A stretch of DNA of 64,000 nt from Clostridium porci (GTDB lineage Bacteria > Bacillota > Clostridia > Lachnospirales > Lachnospiraceae), in assembly GCF_009696375.1 (NCBI RefSeq), contig NZ_VUMD01000004.1:1-64000 (forward strand), in the 5' to 3' direction. A model generated the notes under the pieces. It was not told where the DNA came from and did not search any database. It saw only the letters and a list, made by a program, of their open reading frames with translations. Position numbers and translations under genes: made by a program. Shown here one piece after another: positions 33,222 through 41,966 of the stretch (position 1 is the stretch's first letter; each line of letters starts with the position of its first letter).

Positions 33222-34954
33222 AAAGAGAACCCCGCTTGCACTTCTCCGATGCCGACCTTGCCGAGCCAAAGCTGAAAAAGCCCATCAAGAGGGTGGAAAA
33301 AGCGGCGGCAAAGGCAGATAAGGCACAGGCGAAAATCCCCAAGAAAACCGTTGTCAAAAAAGAGCGTGGTTTTGACCCTGCCACCGGCAAGGTGAAAACA
33401 CACCTCCGATTTGAGGAAGTGGACAAGAAAAAACCTCCCTCCAAGCTGACCCATGCGGCACAGGATGCGCCTGCAAACCTTGTTCTTTCTCAGTTCCATC
33501 GGGAAGTCCAGCAGAGCGAGGACGATAATGTGGGCGTGGAATCCGCACACAAGCTGGAGGGCGCAGCCGAGAGCGGCGGGCGGTTGATACAATCCGCCCA
33601 TCGTTCCCATCAACTCAAACCCTACCGTGCTGCCGCCAGAGCGGAAACCCGGCTGGAAAAGGCAAATGTTGATGCGCTCCAAAAGAAAGCGCAGATAGAA
33701 CACCCCACCAGCAACCCCGTTTCCAAGTGGCAGCAGAAACAGGCTATCAAGAAGCAGTATGTCGCCGCCAAGTACGGCAAGACCGCAAAGAATACGGCAA
33801 AGACCACGGAGAACACCACAAAGGCGGCGAAAAAAGCCGCTGAGAAAACCAAGCAGGCAGGTCAGTTTGTATGGCGGCACAAAAAAGGCTTTGCCATCGC
33901 CGCCGCGCTGTTTCTGATGCTGGCGTTCTTCCTAAACGGTCTGTCCTCCTGTTCTGTGCTGTTGGAAGGCGCGGGTTCCGGTATTGTTGCAAGCACCTAT
34001 CCCTCACAGGATGCGGATATGCGCGGTGCGGAAGCAGCCTACTGGGATATGGAAGCCGAGCTGCAAGAGTATCTGGACAACTATGAGCGTACCCACGACT
34101 ACGACGAGTATCACTTCGATCTGGACGATATTGAACATGACCCCTATGTGCTGATCTCTATTCTCACGGCACTGCATCAGGGCGAATGGACGCTGGATGA
34201 AGTACAGGGAACGCTTCAAATGCTGTTCGAGAAGCAGTACATCCTCACGGAAGATGTCGTAGTGGAAACCCGCTACCGGACGGAAACCCGGACAGGCAGC
34301 TACACCGTCACCGACCCGGAAACCGGAGAAACCAGCACCGAGGAATATGAATACGAGGTTCAGGTTCCCTATGACTATTACATCTGCACGGTCACGCTGG
34401 AAAACTTCAATCTGAGCCATGTTCCCGTCTACATCATGGGCGAAGAACAGCTTGGGATGTATGCCACCTACATGGCAACCCTGGGCAACCGTCCAGACCT
34501 GTTCCCCGGTTCGGAGTATATCGGGAAATATGCCGAGGGCAGCTATACCGATTACGAAATTCCCCCGGAAGCTCTGGAAGATGAAGTGTTCGCCGCCATC
34601 ATCACGGAAGCGGAGAAATACCTTGGCTATCCCTATGTCTGGGGCGGCAGCAGCCCGTCCACTTCTTTTGACTGTTCGGGCTTTGTCAGTTGGGTCATCA
34701 ATCATTCCGGCTGGGATGTTGGCAGATTGGGCGCACAGGGACTTTGCAACATCTGTACCCGCGTATCCTCTGCCAATGTGCAACCCGGTGATTTGGTGTT
34801 TTTCACCGGAACCTACGATACCCCCGGTGTCAGTCATGTAGGTATCTATGTGGGAAATGGAATGATGATCCATTGCGGCGACCCGATTTCCTACGCAAAC
34901 CTAAATTCAAGCTACTGGCAGTCCCATTTCTACTGTTATGGGCGCTTGCCGTAA
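33218..34954 (+). CDS. CD1108-type mobile element protein with NlpC/P60 peptidase
   Basis: 578 residues. Residues 1-220 are basic, low-complexity and probably cytosolic (many AAKKAAEKTKQ-type repeats). One membrane helix follows at about 228-250 (GFAIAAALFLMLAFFLNGLSS), then an extracellular part. The C-terminal NlpC/P60 domain has the catalytic Cys in SFDCSGFVSWV (about 485) and His in SHVGIYVGNGMMIHCGD. It opens peptidoglycan locally for the mating channel (VirB1-like role). Confidence 0.88.
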   Translation: MKREPRLHFSDADLAEPKLKKPIKRVEKAAAKADKAQAKIPKKTVVKKERGFDPATGKVKTHLRFEEVDKKKPPSKLTHAAQDAPANLVLSQFHREVQQSEDDNVGVESAHKLEGAAESGGRLIQSAHRSHQLKPYRAAARAETRLEKANVDALQKKAQIEHPTSNPVSKWQQKQAIKKQYVAAKYGKTAKNTAKTTENTTKAAKKAAEKTKQAGQFVWRHKKGFAIAAALFLMLAFFLNGLSSCSVLLEGAGSGIVASTYPSQDADMRGAEAAYWDMEAELQEYLDNYERTHDYDEYHFDLDDIEHDPYVLISILTALHQGEWTLDEVQGTLQMLFEKQYILTEDVVVETRYRTETRTGSYTVTDPETGETSTEEYEYEVQVPYDYYICTVTLENFNLSHVPVYIMGEEQLGMYATYMATLGNRPDLFPGSEYIGKYAEGSYTDYEIPPEALEDEVFAAIITEAEKYLGYPYVWGGSSPSTSFDCSGFVSWVINHSGWDVGRLGAQGLCNICTRVSSANVQPGDLVFFTGTYDTPGVSHVGIYVGNGMMIHCGDPISYANLNSSYWQSHFYCYGRLP

Positions 34955-34967
34955 AGGAGAGTGAAAT

Positions 34968-35207
34968 ATGAATCCCAAAATCACGAAGCTCCGCACGGAG
35001 TTTGAAAAGAACAAGAGAAAGATTTCCGATCTGCAAGGGCGCAACCGCGAACTGGAAAAGCAGATTCGTGAACTGGAGGATACCGACATCATCGGTATGG
35101 TGCGTGAAAACGGCATGACGATGGAGCAGTTTGCCGAACTGTTCCGCCGTATGCAGGGCGCGCCTGCCCCGATCACTTCTGAACAGGAGGAACCGAGCCA
35201 TGAGTAA
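34968..35207 (+). CDS. DUF4315-family protein
   Basis: 79 residues. A coiled coil (KLRTEFEKNKRKISDLQGRNRELEKQIRELEDTDIIGMVRENGMTMEQFAELF) matches DUF4315, always found between the NlpC/P60 and DUF4366 genes. It overlaps the next gene by 8 bases. Confidence 0.85.
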   Translation: MNPKITKLRTEFEKNKRKISDLQGRNRELEKQIRELEDTDIIGMVRENGMTMEQFAELFRRMQGAPAPITSEQEEPSHE

Positions 35208-36225
35208 GACGAAACCCCGTATTCTTCTCAGCCTTTTGGCTGTGATTCTCTGCATCAGCATTTTCCCCGTTACCGCATTTGCCAGCGGCGGCGATTACCA
35301 CGACTATGAGCTGCCCCCTCCCGAAAGCACCGAGGCGGAAAAGACGGAGGAAGCCGAAACCGAGTACACCGGCACCGTGACCACCAACGGCGGCAACCTC
35401 AATGTCCGTACCGGTGCAGGGATGGATAACAAAGCATTTACCCAGCTTGCCAACGGCACGGTGGTGGAAGTCATCGGCACAGATGGCGATTGGATCAAGA
35501 TTCTTCTGCCGGAGCGTGTCGGCTATGTTCATGGAAAATACCTGACCATCAGCAGCACCGAGAAAAAGCCGACTGACACAGGCGAAACGACCACCCCGGA
35601 GCCTACGGAACCCTCCACCGTGCAGGGCGAGCCTTTCAGCGAAGATTCGGACATTTCTACCCGTGACCTTCTGTATGACAAGGAAACCAACAAGCAGTTC
35701 ATCACCGTACAGGACAGGGATGGAAACACCTTCTACATCATCATTGATTACGATTCTCCCGTGGGTGAGGAAGAAGAACAGTATAAAACCTACTTCCTGA
35801 ACCCGGTTGACCTTGCTGATATGGAAGGACTGGCAGAGGATGGCGGCGAAACGGAAACGCCCACCTGTGTCTGTGCCAATAAGTGCGCGGCAGGAAGTGT
35901 CAATACCGGCTGCGAGGTGTGCGCGGTCAACATGACCGAGTGCATGGGCAAGGAACCCGAACCGGAAGTGCCTGACGAGCCTACCGAGCCTGTGGAGGAA
36001 CCGGAGGAAAAAGGCGGCATGGGAGGCATTATCGCATTTGTGCTGATCGCAACTTTGGGCGGCGGCGCGGCGTTCTACTTCCTCAAAGTGAAAAAGGGCA
36101 AGCCGCAGACCAAGGGCAGCTCCAATCTGGATGATTACGACTACGGCGAGGACGATGAATACGAGTTTGAGCAGTATGATGAAGAATCCGATGCGGAGGA
36201 TGAAACGGAGGACGAGGACGCATGA
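35200..36225 (+). CDS. CD1107-type surface protein (DUF4366, SH3 domain)
   Basis: 341 residues; I chose the ATG at 35200, four residues before a signal peptide (RILLSLLAVILCISIFPVTAFA). An SH3b-like domain (TNGGNLNVRTGAG...VHGKYLT, about 45-110), the DUF4366 region (SDISTRDLLYDKETNKQFITVQDRDGNTFYIIIDYDSP), a Cys-rich stretch (CVCANKCAAGSVNTGCEVC) and a membrane helix (GGIIAFVLIATLGGGAAFYFL) follow, with an acidic tail. It is probably anchored at the cell surface and helps contact or cell-wall processing. Confidence 0.88.
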   Translation: MSKTKPRILLSLLAVILCISIFPVTAFASGGDYHDYELPPPESTEAEKTEEAETEYTGTVTTNGGNLNVRTGAGMDNKAFTQLANGTVVEVIGTDGDWIKILLPERVGYVHGKYLTISSTEKKPTDTGETTTPEPTEPSTVQGEPFSEDSDISTRDLLYDKETNKQFITVQDRDGNTFYIIIDYDSPVGEEEEQYKTYFLNPVDLADMEGLAEDGGETETPTCVCANKCAAGSVNTGCEVCAVNMTECMGKEPEPEVPDEPTEPVEEPEEKGGMGGIIAFVLIATLGGGAAFYFLKVKKGKPQTKGSSNLDDYDYGEDDEYEFEQYDEESDAEDETEDEDA

Positions 36226-36410
36226 GATACTTCACCAATAACCCGCTGGAACGGATGATGATGCAGAAACCCAAACCCATGCGGGAGGAACCCCCTCCCG
36301 CAGCCCCCAAGGGGCATCCCTGTTACGGGTGCAGGCGTTTCGGAGAGGAATGTGTCCGTCCCTGCTACCGTGATATTCAGAGGATGGAGGTGGTGCCATG
36401 CGCCTTGTAA
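36222..36410 (+). CDS. Small Cys-containing ICE protein
   Basis: 62 residues, overlapping both neighbours (4 and 13 bases). HPCYGCRRFGEECVRPCY has four Cys that could bind a metal. Commonly found before topB in this ICE family; function unknown. Confidence 0.6.
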   Translation: MRYFTNNPLERMMMQKPKPMREEPPPAAPKGHPCYGCRRFGEECVRPCYRDIQRMEVVPCAL

Positions 36411-38439
36411 TCGCTGAAAAACCCTCTGTGGCGCAGAGTATCGCCGCAGTCCTGAACGCAAAGAAACGGCATGACGGATATTTGGAGGGCGGCGGATATT
36501 TGGTGTCCTGGTGCTTTGGGCATCTGGCGGAACTGGCAGATGCCGCCGCATACAACGCCGACTATGCCAAGTGGACGATGAAAGACCTCCCCATCGTGCC
36601 GACAAGCTACCGCTTTACAATCCGCGAGGACAAGCGCAAGCAGTTTGATATTCTGCGCGGCCTGCTCCGCCGTGAGGATGTGTCCGAGGTGGTCAACGCC
36701 TGTGATGCAGGGCGCGAGGGTGAGTTGATTTTTCGTACTGTCTACTGCCTTGCGGGATGTTCCAAACCCATTTTGCGGCTGTGGATCTCATCCATGGAAG
36801 ATGATGCAATCCACGCCGGTTTCAAACAGCTAAAGTCCGGGCGCGACTATGAGGGGCTGCATCAGTCAGCACTATGCCGTGCAAAGGCCGATTGGCTGGT
36901 AGGCATCAATGCTACCCGGTACTTCTCCCTTACTTACGGACGCACCTTGAATATCGGGCGTGTCATGTCCCCAACGCTGGCGCTGCTGGTACAGCGGGAA
37001 GCGGATATTTCCGCATTTGTCCCGGAACCGTTCTACACGGTACAGCTTGATTGCGGCTTTATCGCCGCGACAGACAGAATGAAGGACAGAAAAACCGCAG
37101 ACAGCATTGCCAACGCCTGCAAGGGTAAAACGGCAACCGTGAAATCCGTGGAGCGAAAGGAAAAGGCAGAAAAAGCCCCGGCGCTCTACGATCTGACCGC
37201 GCTCCAGCGTGATGCAAACCGCATCCTGGGCTACACCGCCCAGCAGACCCTTGATTATCTCCAAGCCCTCTATGAAAAGAAGCTCTGTACCTACCCCCGT
37301 ACAGACAGCCGCTTTCTGACCGAGGATATGGAGGACAGCATCAGCGGCCTTGTTTCTTCTGCCGCCGCTGTCTGTGGTATGGCATCGCCCACGACCATCC
37401 ATGCAAAACAGGTGTGCAACAACAATAAAGTGACCGACCACCACGCCATCGTCCCCACCGTAAGCGCAGGAAAAACCGATTTGATGTCGCTGCCCCTGGG
37501 GGAACGCGAAGTGCTGAAGCTGGCGGCAAAAGGTTTGCTCCGCGCCATCAGCGAGGCACACCGCTATGCGGAAACGGTCATTACGGTGGAATGTGCCGGT
37601 CACAGCTTCACCGCCAAGGGCAAGACCGTCCTTGTCCCCGGCTGGAAGTCCTACGAACAGGAACAGACGGAAGCGGCATCCACCCTCCCGGAAGTTGCGG
37701 AGCATCAGTCCCTTTCCGTATCGGCTGCAACGGTCAAGACCGGCAAGCCCACGCCTCCCAAGCATTTCACCGAAGATACGCTGCTGTCAGCGATGGAAAG
37801 CGCGGGAAAAGAGGATATGCCCGACGATGCGGAGCGCAAGGGCATCGGAACCCCGGCAACCCGTTCCGGTATCATTGAAAAGCTGGTGTCCTCCGATTTT
37901 GTGGAACGCAAAAAGTCCAAGAAGGTGGTCAACCTCCTGCCCACATCCACCGGCACGGCGCTTATCACCGTATTGCCCGAACAGCTCCAGTCCCCACAGC
38001 TTACCGCAGAATGGGAACACCGCTTGAAAGAGATCGAGCGCGGAGAAATTGTCCCGGACAGCTTCATGGACGGAATCACCGCCATGCTGGGTGAGCTGAT
38101 GCAGACTTATAAACCCATCCCCGGTGCGGAAGTCCTGTTCCCCTCCGGGCGCGAGGTGGTAGGAAAATGCCCCCGATGCAAAGCGGATGTGACGGAAACG
38201 CCCAAGGGATTTTTCTGCGAAAACCGCGCCTGCTCCTTCGCCTTGTGGAAAAACAGCAAGTTCTTTACCGCAAAAAAAAGACCCTGACAAAAACCCTTGC
38301 CGCCACGCTGCTGAAAGATGGTCGCGCCCCGCTGAAAGGCTGTTATTCGGAAAAGACAGGAAAGACCTATGATGCCGTGGTGGTATTGGAAGATGACGGA
38401 ACAAAAACAGCCTACCGGCTGGAATTTGAAAGAAGGTGA
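36398..38439 (+). CDS. topB: Type IA DNA topoisomerase (topoisomerase III), completed by a -1 shift
   Basis: The zero frame runs 36398-38287 (629 residues). TOPRIM motifs: LVIAEKPSVAQSIA (3-16) and VNACDAGREGELI (about 96-108); active Tyr in KKLCTYPRTDSR (about 298). A C-terminal zinc ribbon begins CPRCKADVTETPKGFFCENRAC. Zero frame ends soon after, at the A8 run 38272-38279 (GCA AAA AAA AGA CCC TGA). The -1 frame reads on as AKK-KTLTKTLAATLLKDGRAPL...YRLEFERR to TGA at 38437-38439, giving 680 residues. The first part of the tail (about 20 residues) is the repeat domain usual for TopB. It unlinks DNA during ICE replication or transfer. Confidence 0.88.
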
Positions 38440-38445
38440 ACATGA

Positions 38446-38784
38446 ATGGAAAACAGCATCAATAAAATCCGCGCCGCTCATTTGATTCTGTCTGCGATCC
38501 CCAAAGCATTGACCGCCAATGCCAGCGCCTTTATGGAGTGCTGCGACAGGCACGATAATCTGACCGCCGCTGTGATTGCCGCCTTTGCGGATTTGGACTA
38601 TCGGGAGCAGAGGGTCATCGGTATGCGCCTGGGGTTTGATGCACGGGCAGGCTTTGCCCCTGCGCCGGTCTGCCGGTATCGGGAGATTGCAACAGCCTTT
38701 GAACTGACCTGTGATGCAACCGCCAGCAAAATCTTCCGTCGCGCCTGCCGCAAAATTGCCGCTTCCATCATGGGGGCGGTATGA
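38446..38784 (+). CDS. Sigma-like HTH protein (112 aa)
   Basis: ATG at 38446 behind AGAAGGTGAACATGA. The middle (LTAAVIAAFADLDYREQRVIGMRLGFDAR...VCRYREIATAFELTCDATASKIFRRACRKIA) resembles sigma region 4 but is less clear than other such proteins here. It overlaps the Cys-rich gene by 4 bases. Presumed regulator. Confidence 0.6.
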   Translation: MENSINKIRAAHLILSAIPKALTANASAFMECCDRHDNLTAAVIAAFADLDYREQRVIGMRLGFDARAGFAPAPVCRYREIATAFELTCDATASKIFRRACRKIAASIMGAV

Positions 38785-39146
38785 GCGGTCTGCCGCGAAT
38801 GGACGAGAAGCAGCTACGCCGTGCCAGAAAGCTCATCCGGTCACAATGCTGCAATTACGACCACGGCAACTGCATCCTTCTGGATGACGGGGAACCTTGC
38901 GTATGTGTGCAGGGCATTTCCTATTCGGTGTTGTGCAAATGGTTCAGAAATGCAGTCCTGCCCGCTGACTGTGAGCTGTATGCAGATGTCATGCGGAACA
39001 GGCCGGAAAAGAGCTGCCTTGTCTGCGGCAAGCCTATCTTCTCCACCTCCAACCGCGCCAAGTATTGCCCATCCTGCGCCAAGCGGGAGCGCAGGAAACA
39101 GGACGCGAAAAGGAAGCGCGAACACTACTGGAACCTCCGCAAATAG
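38781..39146 (+). CDS. Cysteine-rich VLP-domain protein (ICE copy)
   Basis: 121 residues. CCNYDHGNCILLDDGEPCVC and CLVCGKPIFSTSNRAKYCPSC repeat the two Cys clusters of the element protein at 24903, with clear overall similarity. The basic tail (RRKQDAKRKREHYWNLRK) suggests nucleic-acid binding. Two elements carrying the same small protein implies a common role in transfer. Confidence 0.85.
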   Translation: MSGLPRMDEKQLRRARKLIRSQCCNYDHGNCILLDDGEPCVCVQGISYSVLCKWFRNAVLPADCELYADVMRNRPEKSCLVCGKPIFSTSNRAKYCPSCAKRERRKQDAKRKREHYWNLRK

Positions 39147-39316
39147 AGGGCATAAAAGCCCCTGTTTGCAAGGGTTTTCCGGCACGGAAATCCAAGGGGC
39201 TGATAGTTTACACCCGTAAGAGCAAAACCGGGTTCTATATGCGGAGAATTGCCCCTGTGCAGGATGTGTTTTCACCTGTGCAGGGGCGCTATTTTTTTAT
39301 CTGAAAGGAGATCGTC
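39147..39316 (+). terminator. Intergenic stretch with a strong terminator
   Basis: The arms GCCCCTGTGCAGG (39251-39263) and CCTGTGCAGGGGC (39275-39287) pair perfectly, followed by seven T (39292-39298). It separates the topB group from the next gene set, so the LtrC-like gene likely needs its own promoter or read-through. The ribosome site AAAGGAG lies just after. Confidence 0.8.
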
Positions 39317-41734
39317 ATGGCTGAGAAACAGACCAGCAAAGACCGGATGCGGGAAATCGTAGACAGTATCGAAACCGGCATCAAGGAACTGTTTGAAAGC
39401 GACAAGTACAGGCAATACCTGTCCACCATGAGCCGCTTCCACCGCTATTCGGTCAACAACACCATGCTCATTTATATGCAGCGCCCCGATGCCACCCATG
39501 TGGCAGGTTTCAACAAGTGGCGCGACCAGTTTGGGCGCAATGTGATGAAAGGCGAAAAAGGTATCAAGATCATCGCGCCTACGCCCTACAAGAAAAAGAT
39601 TGAGGAAGTTAAGCTCGACCCCGACACCAAAGCGCCGATGCTGGATGCAGACGGTAAGGTTGTCATGGAGGAAAAGGAAGTCAAAATCCCCATGTATAAG
39701 GTGGTATCCGTCTTTGATGTGTCGCAGACCGAGGGAAAGCCCCTGCCGCAGCTTGCTTCCGACCTGAACGGCAATGTCCAGCAGTATGAGGTTTTTATGG
39801 AAGCGCTGCGCCGTTCCTCTCCCGTACCGATGGAGATAAAGCCCATTGAGCGCGACACGGATGGTTATTTTAACTCCACCAATCAGAGCATCACCATCCG
39901 GGACGGTATGAGCGAGGTGCAGACGGTGTGCGCCGCTGTCCATGAGATTGCCCATGCCAAGCTCCACAACTACGAAAAGGAGCGCGGAACCGCTGCCGCC
40001 GGGGATGAAACTGCCGAAAAGGTAAAGCCCAAAGACCGGCACACCGAGGAAGTGGAAGCAGAAAGCATTTCCTATGCGGTCTGCCAGTATTACGGCATCG
40101 AAACCGCTGAAAACAGCTTCGGCTATATCGCCACATGGTCACAGGGCAAGGAACTGAAAGAACTCCGCGCCAGTCTGGAAACCATCAGCAAGACCGCTTC
40201 CGGGCTTATCTCCGATATTGACCGCCACTTTGCGGAAATCTGCAAAGAGCGCGGCATCACTCCGCAAATCCAGGGACAGACGGAAATCCCCGAACAGGCA
40301 GCGGAGCCGGTTTCTCCGTTTTTAACACAGGAGGAAATCACGGCATTTTCCAATGACTTCGCCGCCTTTATGGTAAAGGTCAATGAGGTTGAACCCGGTC
40401 AGAGCATCCCTGCTGCAGATGAAGCAGGGATAGCGGCATGGGCAGATGAAAGAATTAAAACCCATGATCTGCGTCCCCTTTCCGATGCGCTGCTGGATGT
40501 ATATAAAATCATCGGTGAGGATGGACAACCCCGCTTTACCGAGCAGGGTGCGCTTATGGATAGGTTGGCACAGCTCAACCAGCGGGAATTTATCCCCACC
40601 GTTCCCGAACAGGAAACAAATCAGCCTGTTCCCGCACGGTTTGAGTACAAGCTGCACAGCAATTTCAACCGCACTACTCCCGATGATAACACCTATATTC
40701 AGCAGTACACGGTCACAAAGGATTTTGCCCTTGTCCCCGGCGATGTGCTTTATGTGGGCGCATACGAAAAGTGTCTGGAATTACAGGAAGCGTTAAAGTC
40801 CGGCACCATGACCCCCGAACAGGTCAAGGGACTGGAACAGTCCGAAAAGCTCTACCTTGTATCGGACAGCACCTATCTCCACATACAGAGAAGCAATGAA
40901 GGGTTTGACTACACCCTTTATGACAAAGAAACCATGCGTCTGCTGGACGGAGGGCAGCTTGACAACCCCAATATTCTGCTTTCCACCGCCTGCATGGAAA
41001 TCTGCAAACTGCACGATCTGGATACCTACGCCGTGCGGCTTGCTTCGCTGGATATGCTGGAAACCTTACAGGAAGCGCAGAAAGCCCCTACGCCAGTTGT
41101 CGGTGAGGATATGGACAGCGGCGCGGATGACGGTGCGGCAGCAGCACCGGAAACCATGCTCCCGGATGCGCCCGAACAGGCCATGGACGAACCGCTCCCT
41201 GATCCTGCGGTCACGCCGCAGATGATGGAAAGTTTCGGTTATCTTGACAGCGATATGCTTCCACTCTCCAAAGAACGCGCCATGGAACTGACGGAACGGG
41301 ATATAACCGTCTATATGCTTTTCTCCGACAATACCGAAGCGATGGTGTTCGATACCGATGATGTGGAAAACCATGATGGGCTGTTTGGCATTGCCCGTGA
41401 GGACTGGCACAACACACCGGAGTATTCTGACTACCAGCAGACAGCAAAAAAGGAAGCAAGTGCCGACAACATTGCTTTACCCAACGATGCCGTGTTATCC
41501 TCTCATCGCCCGGAGCGAACTATGGTGCAGGCCCCGGAAAGCCATTTGAAAGCCGCTGAAATGTCTATGGAAGATGATTACGGCATGATTGACGGTATCA
41601 TCAACAACGGGAAAGCGGCTGACCATGATCGCAAGGAAAACAAACCTTCCGTTTTGGAACAGCTCAGAAACCAGCCCGTCCAGGAACGGACACACAAGAC
41701 AGCGCCGAAAAAGAGCGCGGAAAGGGAGATATAA
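39317..41734 (+). CDS. LtrC-like protein: ArdC-type ssDNA-binding domain plus HExxH-like metallopeptidase
   Basis: 805 residues; ATG after AAAGGAGATCGTC. The N-terminus (SMSRFHRYSVNNTMLIYMQRPDATHVAGFNKWRDQFGRNVMKGEKGI) is the ArdC single-strand DNA-binding domain, also used in anti-restriction. CAAVHEIAHAKLH (about 205-217) is an HExxH-type zinc peptidase motif. The middle has repeats ending in YodL-like segments (RFEYKLHSNFNRTTPDDNTYIQQYTV), and the tail LPSVLEQLRNQPVQERT resembles other ICE proteins. It may protect incoming single-strand DNA or help the relaxosome. Confidence 0.82.
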   Translation: MAEKQTSKDRMREIVDSIETGIKELFESDKYRQYLSTMSRFHRYSVNNTMLIYMQRPDATHVAGFNKWRDQFGRNVMKGEKGIKIIAPTPYKKKIEEVKLDPDTKAPMLDADGKVVMEEKEVKIPMYKVVSVFDVSQTEGKPLPQLASDLNGNVQQYEVFMEALRRSSPVPMEIKPIERDTDGYFNSTNQSITIRDGMSEVQTVCAAVHEIAHAKLHNYEKERGTAAAGDETAEKVKPKDRHTEEVEAESISYAVCQYYGIETAENSFGYIATWSQGKELKELRASLETISKTASGLISDIDRHFAEICKERGITPQIQGQTEIPEQAAEPVSPFLTQEEITAFSNDFAAFMVKVNEVEPGQSIPAADEAGIAAWADERIKTHDLRPLSDALLDVYKIIGEDGQPRFTEQGALMDRLAQLNQREFIPTVPEQETNQPVPARFEYKLHSNFNRTTPDDNTYIQQYTVTKDFALVPGDVLYVGAYEKCLELQEALKSGTMTPEQVKGLEQSEKLYLVSDSTYLHIQRSNEGFDYTLYDKETMRLLDGGQLDNPNILLSTACMEICKLHDLDTYAVRLASLDMLETLQEAQKAPTPVVGEDMDSGADDGAAAAPETMLPDAPEQAMDEPLPDPAVTPQMMESFGYLDSDMLPLSKERAMELTERDITVYMLFSDNTEAMVFDTDDVENHDGLFGIAREDWHNTPEYSDYQQTAKKEASADNIALPNDAVLSSHRPERTMVQAPESHLKAAEMSMEDDYGMIDGIINNGKAADHDRKENKPSVLEQLRNQPVQERTHKTAPKKSAEREI

Positions 41735-41735
41735 C

Positions 41736-41966
41736 ATGAACATCACTTTTGACGAGCAGCAGCTTATGAGCCTTTACAATCCCGGCACACGGGAGGGGCT
41801 GATTGCGGCGCTGACAGAAATGCGCGGCTACCTTGCCGCCGATGAAGCGGAGCTGCGTGAGCTGACGGACAGCGCCATTGCGAAACTGAACGGGATGACC
41901 GATGCGGAGTTTGAAACTCTGGACTTATTCCCGGATTTTGAAAAGGAGGACATGGATGCCGAGTAA
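41736..41966 (+). CDS. Transposon-transfer assisting protein (TTRAP-like)
   Basis: 76 residues; ATG at 41736 behind AAAGGGAGATATAAC. ITFDEQQLMSLYNPGTREGLIAALTEMRGYLAADEAELRELTDSAIAKLNGMTDAEF is the family pattern. Overlaps the giant gene by 11 bases (its ribosome site AAAAGGAGG lies inside this gene), so the two are translationally coupled. Confidence 0.8.
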   Translation: MNITFDEQQLMSLYNPGTREGLIAALTEMRGYLAADEAELRELTDSAIAKLNGMTDAEFETLDLFPDFEKEDMDAE

